64,000 nt of DNA from Bosea vaviloviae (GTDB taxonomy: Bacteria; Pseudomonadota; Alphaproteobacteria; Rhizobiales; Beijerinckiaceae): contig NZ_CP017148.1 of NCBI RefSeq assembly GCF_001741865.1, forward strand, positions 186,001-250,000, given 5' to 3'. Position numbers and translations under genes: made by a program. Positions 55,016-63,029 of this stretch are shown here, piece by piece. The notes beneath the pieces were generated by a model. The model was not told the DNA's origin. It was given only the letters and a program-made list of their open reading frames with translations, and did not search any database. Numbering within the stretch: position 1 is the stretch's first letter; every line of letters begins with the position of its first letter.

Positions 55016-56089
55016 TCAGGTCAGCAGCCAGGCGTTGAAGCGCTCGGAGACCTTGGCGCGGTTGGCGCTCCACCAGGCTTCGTCTGCGATCGCCATCTGC
55101 TTCAGGTTCTCCGGCGAGGTCGGCAGCACCCTGGCGCGTTCGGCCGGAATCGTCTGGTAGGCGTCGAGATTGGTCGGGCCATAGGCCAGGATTTCGGTGA
55201 AGAGCGCCTGTGCCTTCGGGTCCGAGCAGAAACGGACGAACTGGCGCGCGACATCGGCCTTCGGTCCGCCCTTGGGCAGGCCCCAGCCCTCGATCGAGTA
55301 GAGCCCCTGGTTCCAGACGATCTTGGCCGGCGTGCCGCCGTCGATCGCCGCCTGCAGGCGGGCGTTCCAGCCCGGCAGCATGTCGACCTCGCCGCTCTGG
55401 AGCAGCTGCGTCGACTGGGCGCCGCCAGTCCACCAGACCGCGACATGCGGCTTGATCTTGTCGAGACCCTTGAAGGCGCGGTCGACATCGAGTGGGTAGA
55501 GCTTGTCGAGCGGCACGCCGTCGGCGAGCAGCGCCTGCTCGATCGTGTCGATCGGGTTCTTGCGCAACGCGCGGCGGCCGGGGAACTTCTCGACATTGAA
55601 GAAATCGGCCCAGCTCGCAGGGGCGTTCTTTACGCGATCCGTGCGGTAGGCGAAGACGGTCGAATAGACATCCGTGCCCATATAGAGCGGCGAGATCGCC
55701 TCCGGCATCAGCTTCGGCACGTCGGCATGCGTGAAGCCGATCGGGTCGAGCAAGCCCTGGCCGGCGAGGATATCGCGGGCCGAGAGCGTCAGCGTGCAGA
55801 CGTCCCAGGTGTAGGATTTGGTCTCGACCATCGCCTTGAACTGCGCCGTCGGCTCGGCCTCGCGCGCGACATTGACGACCTTGTTGCCGGTCGCCTTCTC
55901 GAAGGGGTCGTAGAAGGCCTTGCGGAAGGCGGGCCCGAAGGGGCCGCCGGGATCGGCGACGATGATCTGCGTCGCGGCGCTGGCGCGCCCGATCAAAGCG
56001 GGCCCGAACATCGCGCCGGCGGCCACGCCGCCTGCCAATTGCAGAAGCTGGCGCCGGTTTGGCTGTCTCGTGTTGCTGCTGGTCATCAT
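55016..56089 (-). CDS. ABC transporter solute-binding protein (PotD/spermidine-putrescine type)
   Basis: A 357-residue periplasmic protein with a Tat-like leader (NRRQLLQLAGGVAAG) ending near RASA. Segments such as IIVADPGGPFGPAFRKAFYD, WDVCTLTLSARDILAGQG, SWADFFNVEKFPGRRAL and VWWTGGAQSTQLLQSGEVDM match PotD-type proteins for cationic amines. It is the first transporter gene, 5 bases before the ATPase gene. The ligand is probably an amine or a zwitterionic amino compound. Confidence 0.9.
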   Translation of the reverse strand: MMTSSNTRQPNRRQLLQLAGGVAAGAMFGPALIGRASAATQIIVADPGGPFGPAFRKAFYDPFEKATGNKVVNVAREAEPTAQFKAMVETKSYTWDVCTLTLSARDILAGQGLLDPIGFTHADVPKLMPEAISPLYMGTDVYSTVFAYRTDRVKNAPASWADFFNVEKFPGRRALRKNPIDTIEQALLADGVPLDKLYPLDVDRAFKGLDKIKPHVAVWWTGGAQSTQLLQSGEVDMLPGWNARLQAAIDGGTPAKIVWNQGLYSIEGWGLPKGGPKADVARQFVRFCSDPKAQALFTEILAYGPTNLDAYQTIPAERARVLPTSPENLKQMAIADEAWWSANRAKVSERFNAWLLT

Positions 56090-56173
56090 CGTCTCCCGTT
56101 CAAGCGGTTTTCCGCATTTCCCCGTGGGTGATCCTGTTCGGCTTTGGGCCGGGCGCCTGTGTGCTCTTCTCGC

Positions 56174-56947
56174 CTATGCAGTCTTCCTGGCGGCGCGCTT
56201 GGCGAGGAACTCTTCCATCATCCGGGCCGGCTCGCCGGTGGCGTAGGCCTCGCGCTGGTTGCGGATGCCGGCCTTGAGGCACTCGCGGAAGCTCTCCTCC
56301 GTGACCTCGCGGAAGCGGGCCTTGTTGAGACGCATCGCGACGGGCGGCTTTGCGGCGAGTTCGGTGGCGAGCGCCAGCGCGGCCTCCATCACCTTCTCCT
56401 TCGCAACGATCCGGTTGATCAGGCCGATCCGGAAGCACTCCTCGGCATCCATCATCCGCCCGGTCAGGGTCAGGTCGATGGTGCGAGCAATGCCGATCAT
56501 CTCGCGCATGATCCAGGGGCCGGTCACCGAGGCGATGCCGGAATTGATCTCCGGCTGGCCCATGGTGACCCCGTCATGGCCGATACGCAGGTCGCAGAGC
56601 AGGGAAACCTGGAAAGCGGACCCTGCCGCCACGCCGTTCAACGCCGCGATGATCGGCTTCGAGAGCGAACGCAGCCGGTCATAGAGGCGCTCCCACTCGC
56701 CCATCCACTCCTCGGCCCTGTCGGCGTCGAAGGTCTTGGTCTCGTTGAGATCCTGCCCGGCCCCGAAGGCACGGTCACCCGCGCCGGTCAGGATGATCGC
56801 CCGCACGGCCTTGTTGGCCTCCAGTTCCTCCAGCGCCTCGATCAGGCGCGACCGCATCGGCGCGTTCCAGGCGTTCAGCTTGTCGGGGCGGTTCAGGGTC
56901 AGGATCCCGACCGGGCCGCGCACCTCGCTGAGGATGAAGTCCTTCAT
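56174..56947 (-). CDS. Enoyl-CoA hydratase/isomerase
   Basis: A 257-residue crotonase-fold protein. Oxyanion-hole residues lie in DRAFGAGQDLNE and ALNGVAAGSAFQVSLLCDLR. One catalytic Glu position is present in MGQPEINSGIASV, but the usual second Glu is not obvious in TGPWIMREMIG, so a hydrolase or isomerase role cannot be excluded. An IclR-type operator (56967-56983) lies 20 bases upstream, and the gene is divergent from iclR. Confidence 0.87.
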   Translation of the reverse strand: MKDFILSEVRGPVGILTLNRPDKLNAWNAPMRSRLIEALEELEANKAVRAIILTGAGDRAFGAGQDLNETKTFDADRAEEWMGEWERLYDRLRSLSKPIIAALNGVAAGSAFQVSLLCDLRIGHDGVTMGQPEINSGIASVTGPWIMREMIGIARTIDLTLTGRMMDAEECFRIGLINRIVAKEKVMEAALALATELAAKPPVAMRLNKARFREVTEESFRECLKAGIRNQREAYATGEPARMMEEFLAKRAARKTA

Positions 56948-56966
56948 GGCACTCTCCGATGCACTT

Positions 56967-56983
56967 TTATCGTTATGCGATAA
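56967..56983. promoter_or_regulatory. IclR-type operator 1
   Basis: TTATCG-TTATG-CGATAA, a perfect 17-base inverted repeat between the enoyl-CoA hydratase gene (minus, start 56947) and the iclR-type gene (plus, start 57066). It shares TATCG-N5-CGATA with the site at 57958-57972. Confidence 0.8.
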
Positions 56984-57065
56984 ATTCTATTGAATGATCA
57001 TCGGGAATCCATCACCTTGTCAAGGCCGCAGGCCGCAGCCATTGATCGGCGCAGGAGAACCATCA

Positions 57066-57887
57066 ATGTCCATGTCCGAGACGAGCGGGCGCAGCAGCGC
57101 CAGGCCCGACAGCGCCCAGCCAGCGCGCGGCAAGAACGGCGCGCTGATGGTCAACTCGGTCGAGAAGGCCTTTCGGGTGCTCTCGGCTTTCGGACGGCAG
57201 CACCAGACGCTCAACCTGTCGCAGGTCGCCTCGGAGACCGGCATGGATCTAAGCGCCGCGCAGCGCTTCACTCATACGCTGACGCGGTTGGGCTATCTGC
57301 ACAAAGACGCCGAGACCAAGCGCTTCGAACTGACGGCGAAGACGCTGGATCTCGGCTACCACTTCATCCGCAGCAGCCGGCTCGTCGACCGGGCGATGCC
57401 CTATCTGATGCATCTCAGCAAGGAGACCGAGGAGACGGTCAACCTGACGATGCGCGAGGGGCCGGAGATCATCTTCGTCTCGCGTTTTCTCAGTCGGCAC
57501 GTCCTCAACACCGACGTCATCATCGGCACGCGCATGCCGGCCTATTGCACGGCTCCCGGCATCGCCATGCTGTCGCGACTGCCGGAGGATGAGGCGATGG
57601 CGGTGATCGACGCCTCCGATCTCAAGGCCCATACGCCTTCGACCACCTGGCAGCGCGAGGCGCTACGCGAAAAGATCCGGCAGGCGGCGGCGCAGGGATA
57701 TGCCACGGCGTTCGAGGAGTTCTATCTCGGCGACGCCTCGATCGCCGCTCCCATCCTCGACCATCGCGGCCGGCCGGAAGGTGCGGTCAATGTCGCGGCC
57801 TCCTGCTCGCGCTACACCCGCGAGGAGGTCGTGACGCGCTTCTCCGCCCTGATCATCGCCGCCGCCCACGCCATCTCGAGGGTCTGA
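57066..57887 (+). CDS. IclR-family transcriptional regulator
   Basis: A 273-residue regulator. The winged helix spans VNSVEKAFRVLSAFGRQHQT and LSQVASETGMDLSAAQRFTH. The effector domain has MREGPEIIFVSRFLS, GTRMPAYCTAPGIAML (with the family's Cys in the ligand pocket) and VNVAASCSRYTREEV. The ATG at 57066 is preceded by AGGAGAA. It is flanked by two copies of the same palindrome, one at each neighbouring promoter, and probably controls the uptake, CoA and dehydrogenase genes. Confidence 0.92.
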   Translation: MSMSETSGRSSARPDSAQPARGKNGALMVNSVEKAFRVLSAFGRQHQTLNLSQVASETGMDLSAAQRFTHTLTRLGYLHKDAETKRFELTAKTLDLGYHFIRSSRLVDRAMPYLMHLSKETEETVNLTMREGPEIIFVSRFLSRHVLNTDVIIGTRMPAYCTAPGIAMLSRLPEDEAMAVIDASDLKAHTPSTTWQREALREKIRQAAAQGYATAFEEFYLGDASIAAPILDHRGRPEGAVNVAASCSRYTREEVVTRFSALIIAAAHAISRV

Positions 57888-57957
57888 GCCGCGCACGGCG
57901 CAGGGCGGCCGAGGCTTGACAGCGCCTCGGCGCAATCTATCAATATCCGAATTCTTC

Positions 57958-57972
57958 TATCGCATTGCGATA
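57958..57972. promoter_or_regulatory. IclR-type operator 2
   Basis: TATCGC-ATT-GCGATA, a perfect 15-base inverted repeat ending 17 bases before the dehydrogenase operon start at 57989. It has the same TATCG-N5-CGATA pattern as operator 1. Confidence 0.8.
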
Positions 57973-57988
57973 TATTTGAGAGTGCCGC

Positions 57989-58303
57989 ATGAGCCCTGCC
58001 GGCAGCCAGTTCAAGCGCGTGGCCGCACGGTCCGGGCCGGTCGTGACGCTGAGCTTCGACGGCGCGCCGCTGACCGCCATAGCGGGCGACAGCATCCTCG
58101 CGGCGCTGCTGAGCCATGGCCTGGTGGTGCGTCGGCATGAATGCGGCGGCGAACCACGCGCTGGCTTCTGCCTGATGGGCGCCTGCCAGGACTGCTGGGT
58201 CTGGAGCGGCCATGGCGGCAGGCTGCGGGCCTGCACGACGCCGGTCAGCGACGGCATGGCCCTCTTCGCCGAGCCGCAGCCGCTGTTGCCCTCGCATGGG
58301 TAG
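57989..58303 (+). CDS. [2Fe-2S] small subunit of a three-part amine/amino-acid dehydrogenase (HcnA/OoxC-like)
   Basis: A 104-residue ferredoxin-like protein. The cluster Cys residues lie in HECGGEPRAGFCLMGACQDC, and another is in RLRACTTPV. This matches the small iron-sulfur subunits of HcnABC, opine oxidase and D-proline or sarcosine-type dehydrogenases, which pass electrons from the FAD subunit. It starts 17 bases after the IclR-type operator and overlaps the next gene by 8 bases. Confidence 0.87.
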   Translation: MSPAGSQFKRVAARSGPVVTLSFDGAPLTAIAGDSILAALLSHGLVVRRHECGGEPRAGFCLMGACQDCWVWSGHGGRLRACTTPVSDGMALFAEPQPLLPSHG

Positions 58304-59663
58304 GATCGTCATCGTCGGAGCCGGCCCGGCCGGAATCAGCGCCGCTGAGGTGCTGTGCGCCGCCGGTCATCGGCCGATCCTGATCGACGAAGGGCAGCGG
58401 GCCGGCGGCCAGGGCTATCGCCGGCCCTCCGAGGGGCTGGCTCTCGACATGCCCCGGCTGATGGGCAGCGAGGCCGGCAAATACGAGGCCCTGCATGCGC
58501 GCTTCGCCCGGCTCCAGGGGCAGATCGATTATCGCCCGCGCACGCTGGTCTGGGCCATCGACGGCAAGATGCTGTACCTCGTCTGCGACGGCGAGGCCGA
58601 CATCGTCGAGGCCGACACCCTGCTTCTGGCGACAGGCGCGATGGACCGCGTCGCGCCGGTGCCGGGCTGGACGCTGCCTGGCGTCTTCACGCTCGGCGGC
58701 GCGCAGGTCGCACTCAAGGACCAGGGCTGCCTGATCGGCCACCGCGTCGCCTTTCTCGGCTCCTCCCCGCTGCTGGCCTTGGCCGCCAAGCAGTATCGCG
58801 AGATGGGGGCGGAGGTGGCTGTCATCGCCGACACGACACCGCTTTACGCCAAGGCGGCGGCGCTTCCCGCCCTGGCACGCTCCCCGCGCACGCTGCTGCG
58901 CGGCCTTGCCTACATGACTGGGGCGATGCGGGCAGGCACGCCGCTGCTGCACGGAGTGACGCCGCTCGCGATCGAGGGCGACGGCCATGTCGAGGCGCTG
59001 CGGCTGCGCGACGGCAAGGGCCGCGAGCGGCGCTTCGCCTGCGACGCGATCGCGCTCGGCCATGGGCTGAAGCCCGAGACCCAGCTTGCCGATCTCGCCG
59101 GTGCCGCCTTCGCCTATGACGCGGATTTCCGGCTGTTCCTGCCGAAGACGGATGCCTTCGGCCGCAGTCGTCCGGGGCTCTATCTGGCCGGCGACGGCGC
59201 CACGATCGGCGGCGCGGATGCGGCCGAGTCGAGTGGCGCGCTGGCTGCCCATGCGATCGCGTCCGATCTCGGCACGCCGCAGGACATCAGCGCCATCAGG
59301 CCGCTGGCACGCCGCGTCGCGCGCTTACGCGCCTTCCAGCGCGGCCTCGCGCACGCCTTCGCCTGGCCGGTCGCGCAGATCAGGGCTCAACCCGACGAGA
59401 CCATCCTCTGCCGCTGCGAGAACGTCACGATCGGCGCGGTGCGTCAGGCGATGGCGCGGGCGCTCGGTCCAGCCGAGGTCAACCGCGTCAAGGCGATGAC
59501 CCGCTGCGGCATGGGGCGCTGCCAGGGGCGGGTCTGCGGCCCGGCCCTGCAGGAGATCGTCGCCGGTGTTTCCGGGGCGGACGGCGCGACAGCGGGCCGC
59601 CTGCGCGGCCAGGCCCCGGTCAAGCCGATCGTGCTGTCCGCCGCAAGAGATGTCGCGCCATGA
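58296..59663 (+). CDS. FAD/NAD-dependent subunit with BFD-type [2Fe-2S] domain (HcnB/OoxA-like)
   Basis: A 455-residue flavoprotein. The FAD motif is RIVIVGAGPAGISAAEVLCA, and a second dinucleotide fold starts near RVAFLGSSPLLALAAKQYRE. The C terminus carries ETILCRCENVTIGAVRQAMA with TRCGMGRCQGRVCGPALQEI, the four-Cys BFD-like cluster domain. The ATG at 58296 is used; the frame upstream overlaps the small subunit. It forms the middle electron-transfer subunit of the complex. Confidence 0.9.
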   Translation: MGRIVIVGAGPAGISAAEVLCAAGHRPILIDEGQRAGGQGYRRPSEGLALDMPRLMGSEAGKYEALHARFARLQGQIDYRPRTLVWAIDGKMLYLVCDGEADIVEADTLLLATGAMDRVAPVPGWTLPGVFTLGGAQVALKDQGCLIGHRVAFLGSSPLLALAAKQYREMGAEVAVIADTTPLYAKAAALPALARSPRTLLRGLAYMTGAMRAGTPLLHGVTPLAIEGDGHVEALRLRDGKGRERRFACDAIALGHGLKPETQLADLAGAAFAYDADFRLFLPKTDAFGRSRPGLYLAGDGATIGGADAAESSGALAAHAIASDLGTPQDISAIRPLARRVARLRAFQRGLAHAFAWPVAQIRAQPDETILCRCENVTIGAVRQAMARALGPAEVNRVKAMTRCGMGRCQGRVCGPALQEIVAGVSGADGATAGRLRGQAPVKPIVLSAARDVAP

Positions 59664-60814
59664 CGGCGGGGAGCGCCGACGTCGCCATCATCGGCGGCGG
59701 GCTGATCGCGGCCTGGACCGCCTTCTTCCTGGCAAGGCGCGGGCAGCGCGTCGTGATGTTCGAGAAGGGCGCGGTCGGGGCCCAGTCGAGCGGTACGAAT
59801 TTCGGCAATCTGCGGCTCCAGGGCCGCTTTCCCGCGCAATATCCGCTGTCACTGCACTCGCAGGCGCTGTGGGAAGAGATGGGCTCGCTGATCGGCGATG
59901 ATTGCGAGTTCGCGCAGACCGGCCATCTCTACCTCGCCTTCAACGCGGAGGAGCAGGCGAAGCTCGAGGGCTATGCGCAGGTTTCGGAATCCTATGGGCT
60001 CGCCATCGAGCGGCTCGGCCCCTCGGAGTTGCGCCGTCGCTGGCCCTGGCTGAGCGAGACCGCAGTGGCCGCGACCTTCTCGGCGCGCGACGCGACCGCC
60101 AATCCAAGGCTGGTGACGCCGGCCGTGGCGCGCGCCGCCGAACGCCACGGCGCCACGATCCGGGAAAACACGCGCGTCACGGCGCTCACGCGGCAGGGCG
60201 ACGGCTTCATCGTCCAGACGGCCGATGGCGGGCAACTGAGCTGCGGAGCGCTCGTCAACGCGGCCGGCGCATGGGCGGTCGAGATGGCGGAGTGCTTCGG
60301 CGAGACCGCTCCGATCTTCGCGGCCGGGCCGCCGCAATTCGTCACCGAGCCCCTGCCCTGTCTGTTCGCGCCCTCGCTCCAGACCATCGACGGCTCGGTC
60401 ATCGCCCGGCAGACCGAGCGCGGCAACGTCATCCTCGCCGGCTATCCGCGCACGGCAGCCGATGCCGTCGCGAACCGCGCGCCAGTACCGCCGGTCAAAA
60501 CGCTGTCTGCGATGCGAGCGCTGGCGCGGCTCGTGCCCGCTTTGGCGCATGCCCATGTAATCCGCGTCTGGTCCGGCATCGAGGGCTATCTGCCGGACAT
60601 GATCCCGGTGATCGGGCCGAGCCTGACCGCGCCTGGCCTGTTCCACGCCTTCGGCTTCTGTGGCCACGGCTTCCAGATCGGGCCGGGCGTGGGCCTCTGC
60701 CTGAGCGAGATGATCATCGACGGCGCGACGCCAACGCCGCTCGAGCCTTTCTCGATCGGGCGCTTCCGAAGTGAAGCTGTCGTCAGCGATAAATTCCGCA
60801 AGGAGTTTGATTGA
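59660..60814 (+). CDS. FAD-dependent amino-acid/amine oxidoreductase, catalytic subunit (HcnC/DadA-like)
   Basis: A 384-residue DAO-fold flavoprotein. The FAD motif is DVAIIGGGLIAAWTAFFLAR, a flavin-contact segment is GTNFGNLRLQGRFP, and the C-terminal FAD motif is FHAFGFCGHGFQIGPGVGLC. It oxidises a C-N bond of an amino acid, opine or secondary amine. It is translated from a 4-base overlap (ATGA) with the preceding gene. The intergenic DNA downstream leads to the second IS110 copy. Confidence 0.9.
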   Translation: MTAGSADVAIIGGGLIAAWTAFFLARRGQRVVMFEKGAVGAQSSGTNFGNLRLQGRFPAQYPLSLHSQALWEEMGSLIGDDCEFAQTGHLYLAFNAEEQAKLEGYAQVSESYGLAIERLGPSELRRRWPWLSETAVAATFSARDATANPRLVTPAVARAAERHGATIRENTRVTALTRQGDGFIVQTADGGQLSCGALVNAAGAWAVEMAECFGETAPIFAAGPPQFVTEPLPCLFAPSLQTIDGSVIARQTERGNVILAGYPRTAADAVANRAPVPPVKTLSAMRALARLVPALAHAHVIRVWSGIEGYLPDMIPVIGPSLTAPGLFHAFGFCGHGFQIGPGVGLCLSEMIIDGATPTPLEPFSIGRFRSEAVVSDKFRKEFD

Positions 60815-60960
60815 TGTCCGTTGTAAGCCGATAACCACGCACGCAGGCCGAGGGTGGACGCCAGTATCCAGTGGCTCGGGGCTATGCCGGAATGCACCTC
60901 GGGATTGAAAGCTGTTAACGCGGCCGGTCGCGCATTCACCCCGGCTGACTAGCGCCGATT

Positions 60961-61220
60961 TCGTTCTCTAACGGGTCAAGGTCTGGCTGCATGGTCCTGA
61001 GCGGTTGATGCCATTGGGTGCCTGCGTTCTCTACGTGCTCATCGGCACTTGATGGGGTCAGCTGGGTGCAAAGTGGCTTGGTTGAAAGCGCAGTCGGCCG
61101 ACATGGTCGGCGGCATGCTACGGAATCGGCGCCATCACCTGCTCCCTCCCTCGGGCGTCGCTCCCGCTTGGGAGCTCGTTGCGGCCTCCTGTCTCGTCTG
61201 CTTCTGCCTGGCTCTGATTG
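60961..61220 (-). ncRNA. Candidate bridge RNA region of IS110-family copy 2
   Basis: Counterpart of 48004-48263. The hairpin GCCGA (61097-61101), loop CATGG, TCGGC (61107-61111) has the same stem and a different loop from copy 1. Other differences cluster near 61004-61014 and 61067-61070. Stem conservation with loop change is what a guide-like RNA would show, but the sample of two is small. Confidence 0.33.
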
Positions 61221-62235
61221 TCAGGCGGGCCGGAACTCGGTGCCATGTCGCAACATGGCGTGCATGATGATGGCGAGACGGCGGGCGAGCGCGATCCGCG
61301 CCTTGCGCATTGTCGAGCGCCGGGCGATGGCGAGTGCCCAGTCCTTCAGTTTCAGCTCGCCCTTGTAGCGGGTCAGCATGACGTTGGCGGCCTCGTAGAG
61401 GTAGCGTCCGCATGCGCTGGTCGCCCACCTTAGAGATGCTGCCGACATAGTCGGTCTCACCGGACTGATAGCGACGAGGCACAAGGCCGAGATAGGCGCC
61501 GAGATCGCGCGAGCGCCGGAAGCGTGCAGGATCATCGACGGCCGCCGTGAAGGCCAGCGCGGTGAGCTGCCCAACGCCGGGGATAGTCATCAACCGACGG
61601 CAGGCATCGGAGGCGCGAACGAGGCGCTTCATATCCGCGTCGATGGCAGCGACCGCGCCAAGAACCGCGTCCCGGGCAGCGACGAGGCCGCGCATGGCGC
61701 CGGCCAGGCCGGTGATGCCGTCGCTCATCCGCACGACCTCGTCGACGAAGGCCGGGCTGAGCCCACGCGGCAGCCGGATGCCGAACACCACGGCCAGACC
61801 CCGGATCTGGTTCTCCAGCGTGACGCGTTGGCCGACGAGCTTCTTGCGGGCGACGATCAGCGCGCGGATCGCATGGGCCGGCAGCGACTTCACATGCACG
61901 GCCTTGTAGAAGCCGGTTCTCGCCAGCTGCGCCAGCCCACGCGCATCGTTGCGGTCGGTCTTGTGCGTCGCCAGGGTCTTGAGCGCCTGATAGGCTTGTC
62001 GGCTCTCGATGCAGACGACCGGAACACCAAGCTCGGCCAAGCCGTGGTAGAGCATCGGCGCCATCCGGCCTGTCTCGAACACCACCCGTGTGCAGGGCGG
62101 CGCTTGCGCCAGGGCCGCCGCTATCGCCACCGCGGACGAGAGGGCTTTGACCTCGTGCACAACCGCGCCGTCGCGATCAACGAGGCAGATGTGCGTCTCC
62201 TCCATCGAGACGTCCAGCCCAGCAAAATACTCCAT
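61221..62235 (-). pseudogene. IS110-family transposase, frameshifted copy
   Basis: The start MEYFAGLDVSMEETHICLVD and most of the protein follow copy 1. Near 61400-61425 one extra base shifts the frame after VGDQRMRTL. The true C terminus (YEAANVMLTRYKGELKLKDW to GTEFRPA) continues in another frame. A translated product would lose the last quarter of the Transposase_20 domain. Copy 1 might act on this element in trans. Confidence 0.9.
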
Positions 62236-62379
62236 GATCGATCTCCTCTGTTGCAGCGGAGACAATCCTATCGGCCTCCGAAGAAGAGCAGCCAGACCGT
62301 TACTCCATGTTGAAAATGTCGTTGTTGCTGCGGGAGTGAAGTCCTGATTCAGTCGTGCTCGTGGATGGAGGGCGGCGCG

Positions 62380-62558
62380 ATGATGGGCGAACGGCGGGTG
62401 GCGCAGGAGGCGCTGTTCTACGAATTCAGCCTGGAGCGCCACGTGCCGGACGATCATTGGGGCCGAGCCATCGATCGGTTCGTTGATCTTCAGATATCCG
62501 CGCGCATCTGCGTCCGTTCTACAGCGAGATCGGTCGCCTCTCGATCGATCTGTCGCTT
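62380..62558 (+). pseudogene. IS5/IS1182-type transposase, 5' fragment
   Basis: Reads MMGERRVAQEALFYEFSLER, then HVPDDHWGRAIDRFVDL, the N terminus of an IS5/IS1182-type transposase. Near 62490 it shifts frame to DIRAHLRPFYSEIGRLSID and then stops as AT-rich foreign DNA begins. Only about 58 codons survive, with no catalytic domain. Confidence 0.72.
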
Positions 62559-62562
62559 TGCA

Positions 62563-62806
62563 GTTAAATATGAGAATCGCTCTTCAACGATTTCCGTAAC
62601 TTAGCCGTTCACTTAATTTGAGAATGTACAATTAAATTGAGAATCAAGTTCAAATATAGACACTTAATTTAATATTCGTGTAAAACAACGTAATGACATC
62701 GCATTGCAGACGATGGCGCAGGATATTCAACGAATCCAACATATTATAGACGATACGATAGCAGTTAATTTGAGAATCATAACTGTTCCATTCTCGTATT
62801 TAAGTG
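62563..62806. repeat. AT-rich island with repeated TTAA-TTGAGAAT units
   Basis: Copies of a ~16-base unit: 62563-62578 (GTTAAATATGAGAATC), 62611-62626 (ACTTAATTTGAGAATG), 62630-62645 (AATTAAATTGAGAATC), 62763-62778 (AGTTAATTTGAGAATC) and an inverted copy at 62789-62806 (rc CACTTAAATACGAGAATG). A degenerate copy, ACTTAATTTAATATTC, starts at 62662. The base composition contrasts sharply with the GC-rich surroundings. Repeated transposase-binding sites at element ends look like this. It may be the terminus of a transposon or a miniature element. Confidence 0.65.
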
Positions 62807-62857
62807 CCCGCCATGGCCAAAACGGCCGTATTCTTGTAATTGCCTGCCCAGTGACAC

Positions 62858-63029
62858 AGGCTTTCGGGAGCATGGGGCTGCGCGAAACTAAGACCGTGGA
62901 CTGCGACAGGAAACTGGCCGTTGCTCCGCTCGATCGCAATCGCCTCGGCGCGGCCGCCGAACAGCTTCACCGACTCCGGCAGGGTCAGCTCCTTGCTGAT
63001 CCGCGACAGCGCGTCATGATTGCCGCGGA
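62858..63029 (-). pseudogene. SbcD/YhaO-like DNA-repair exonuclease, internal fragment
   Basis: The minus strand reads GIRGNHDALSRISKELTLPE, then SVKLFGGRAEAIAIE and FPVAVHGLSFAQPHAPESL, a metallophosphoesterase core segment (GNHDA motif) of SbcD-type proteins. It has neither start nor end; foreign DNA adjoins on both sides. The frame stays open for its whole length, so the fragment is probably young. Confidence 0.72.

Larger units (their letters stand above)
60961..62321 (-). mobile_element. IS110-family insertion sequence, copy 2 (defective)
   Basis: Closely similar to copy 1 at 48004-49363 and in the same orientation, but with numerous base differences, so the duplication is not recent. 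The left end starts TCGTTCTCTAACGGG and the right end is near GTTGAAAATGTCG. The transposase is frameshifted near 61400. A direct-repeat pair of this kind brackets the 11.6 kb IclR-controlled locus. Confidence 0.85.
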
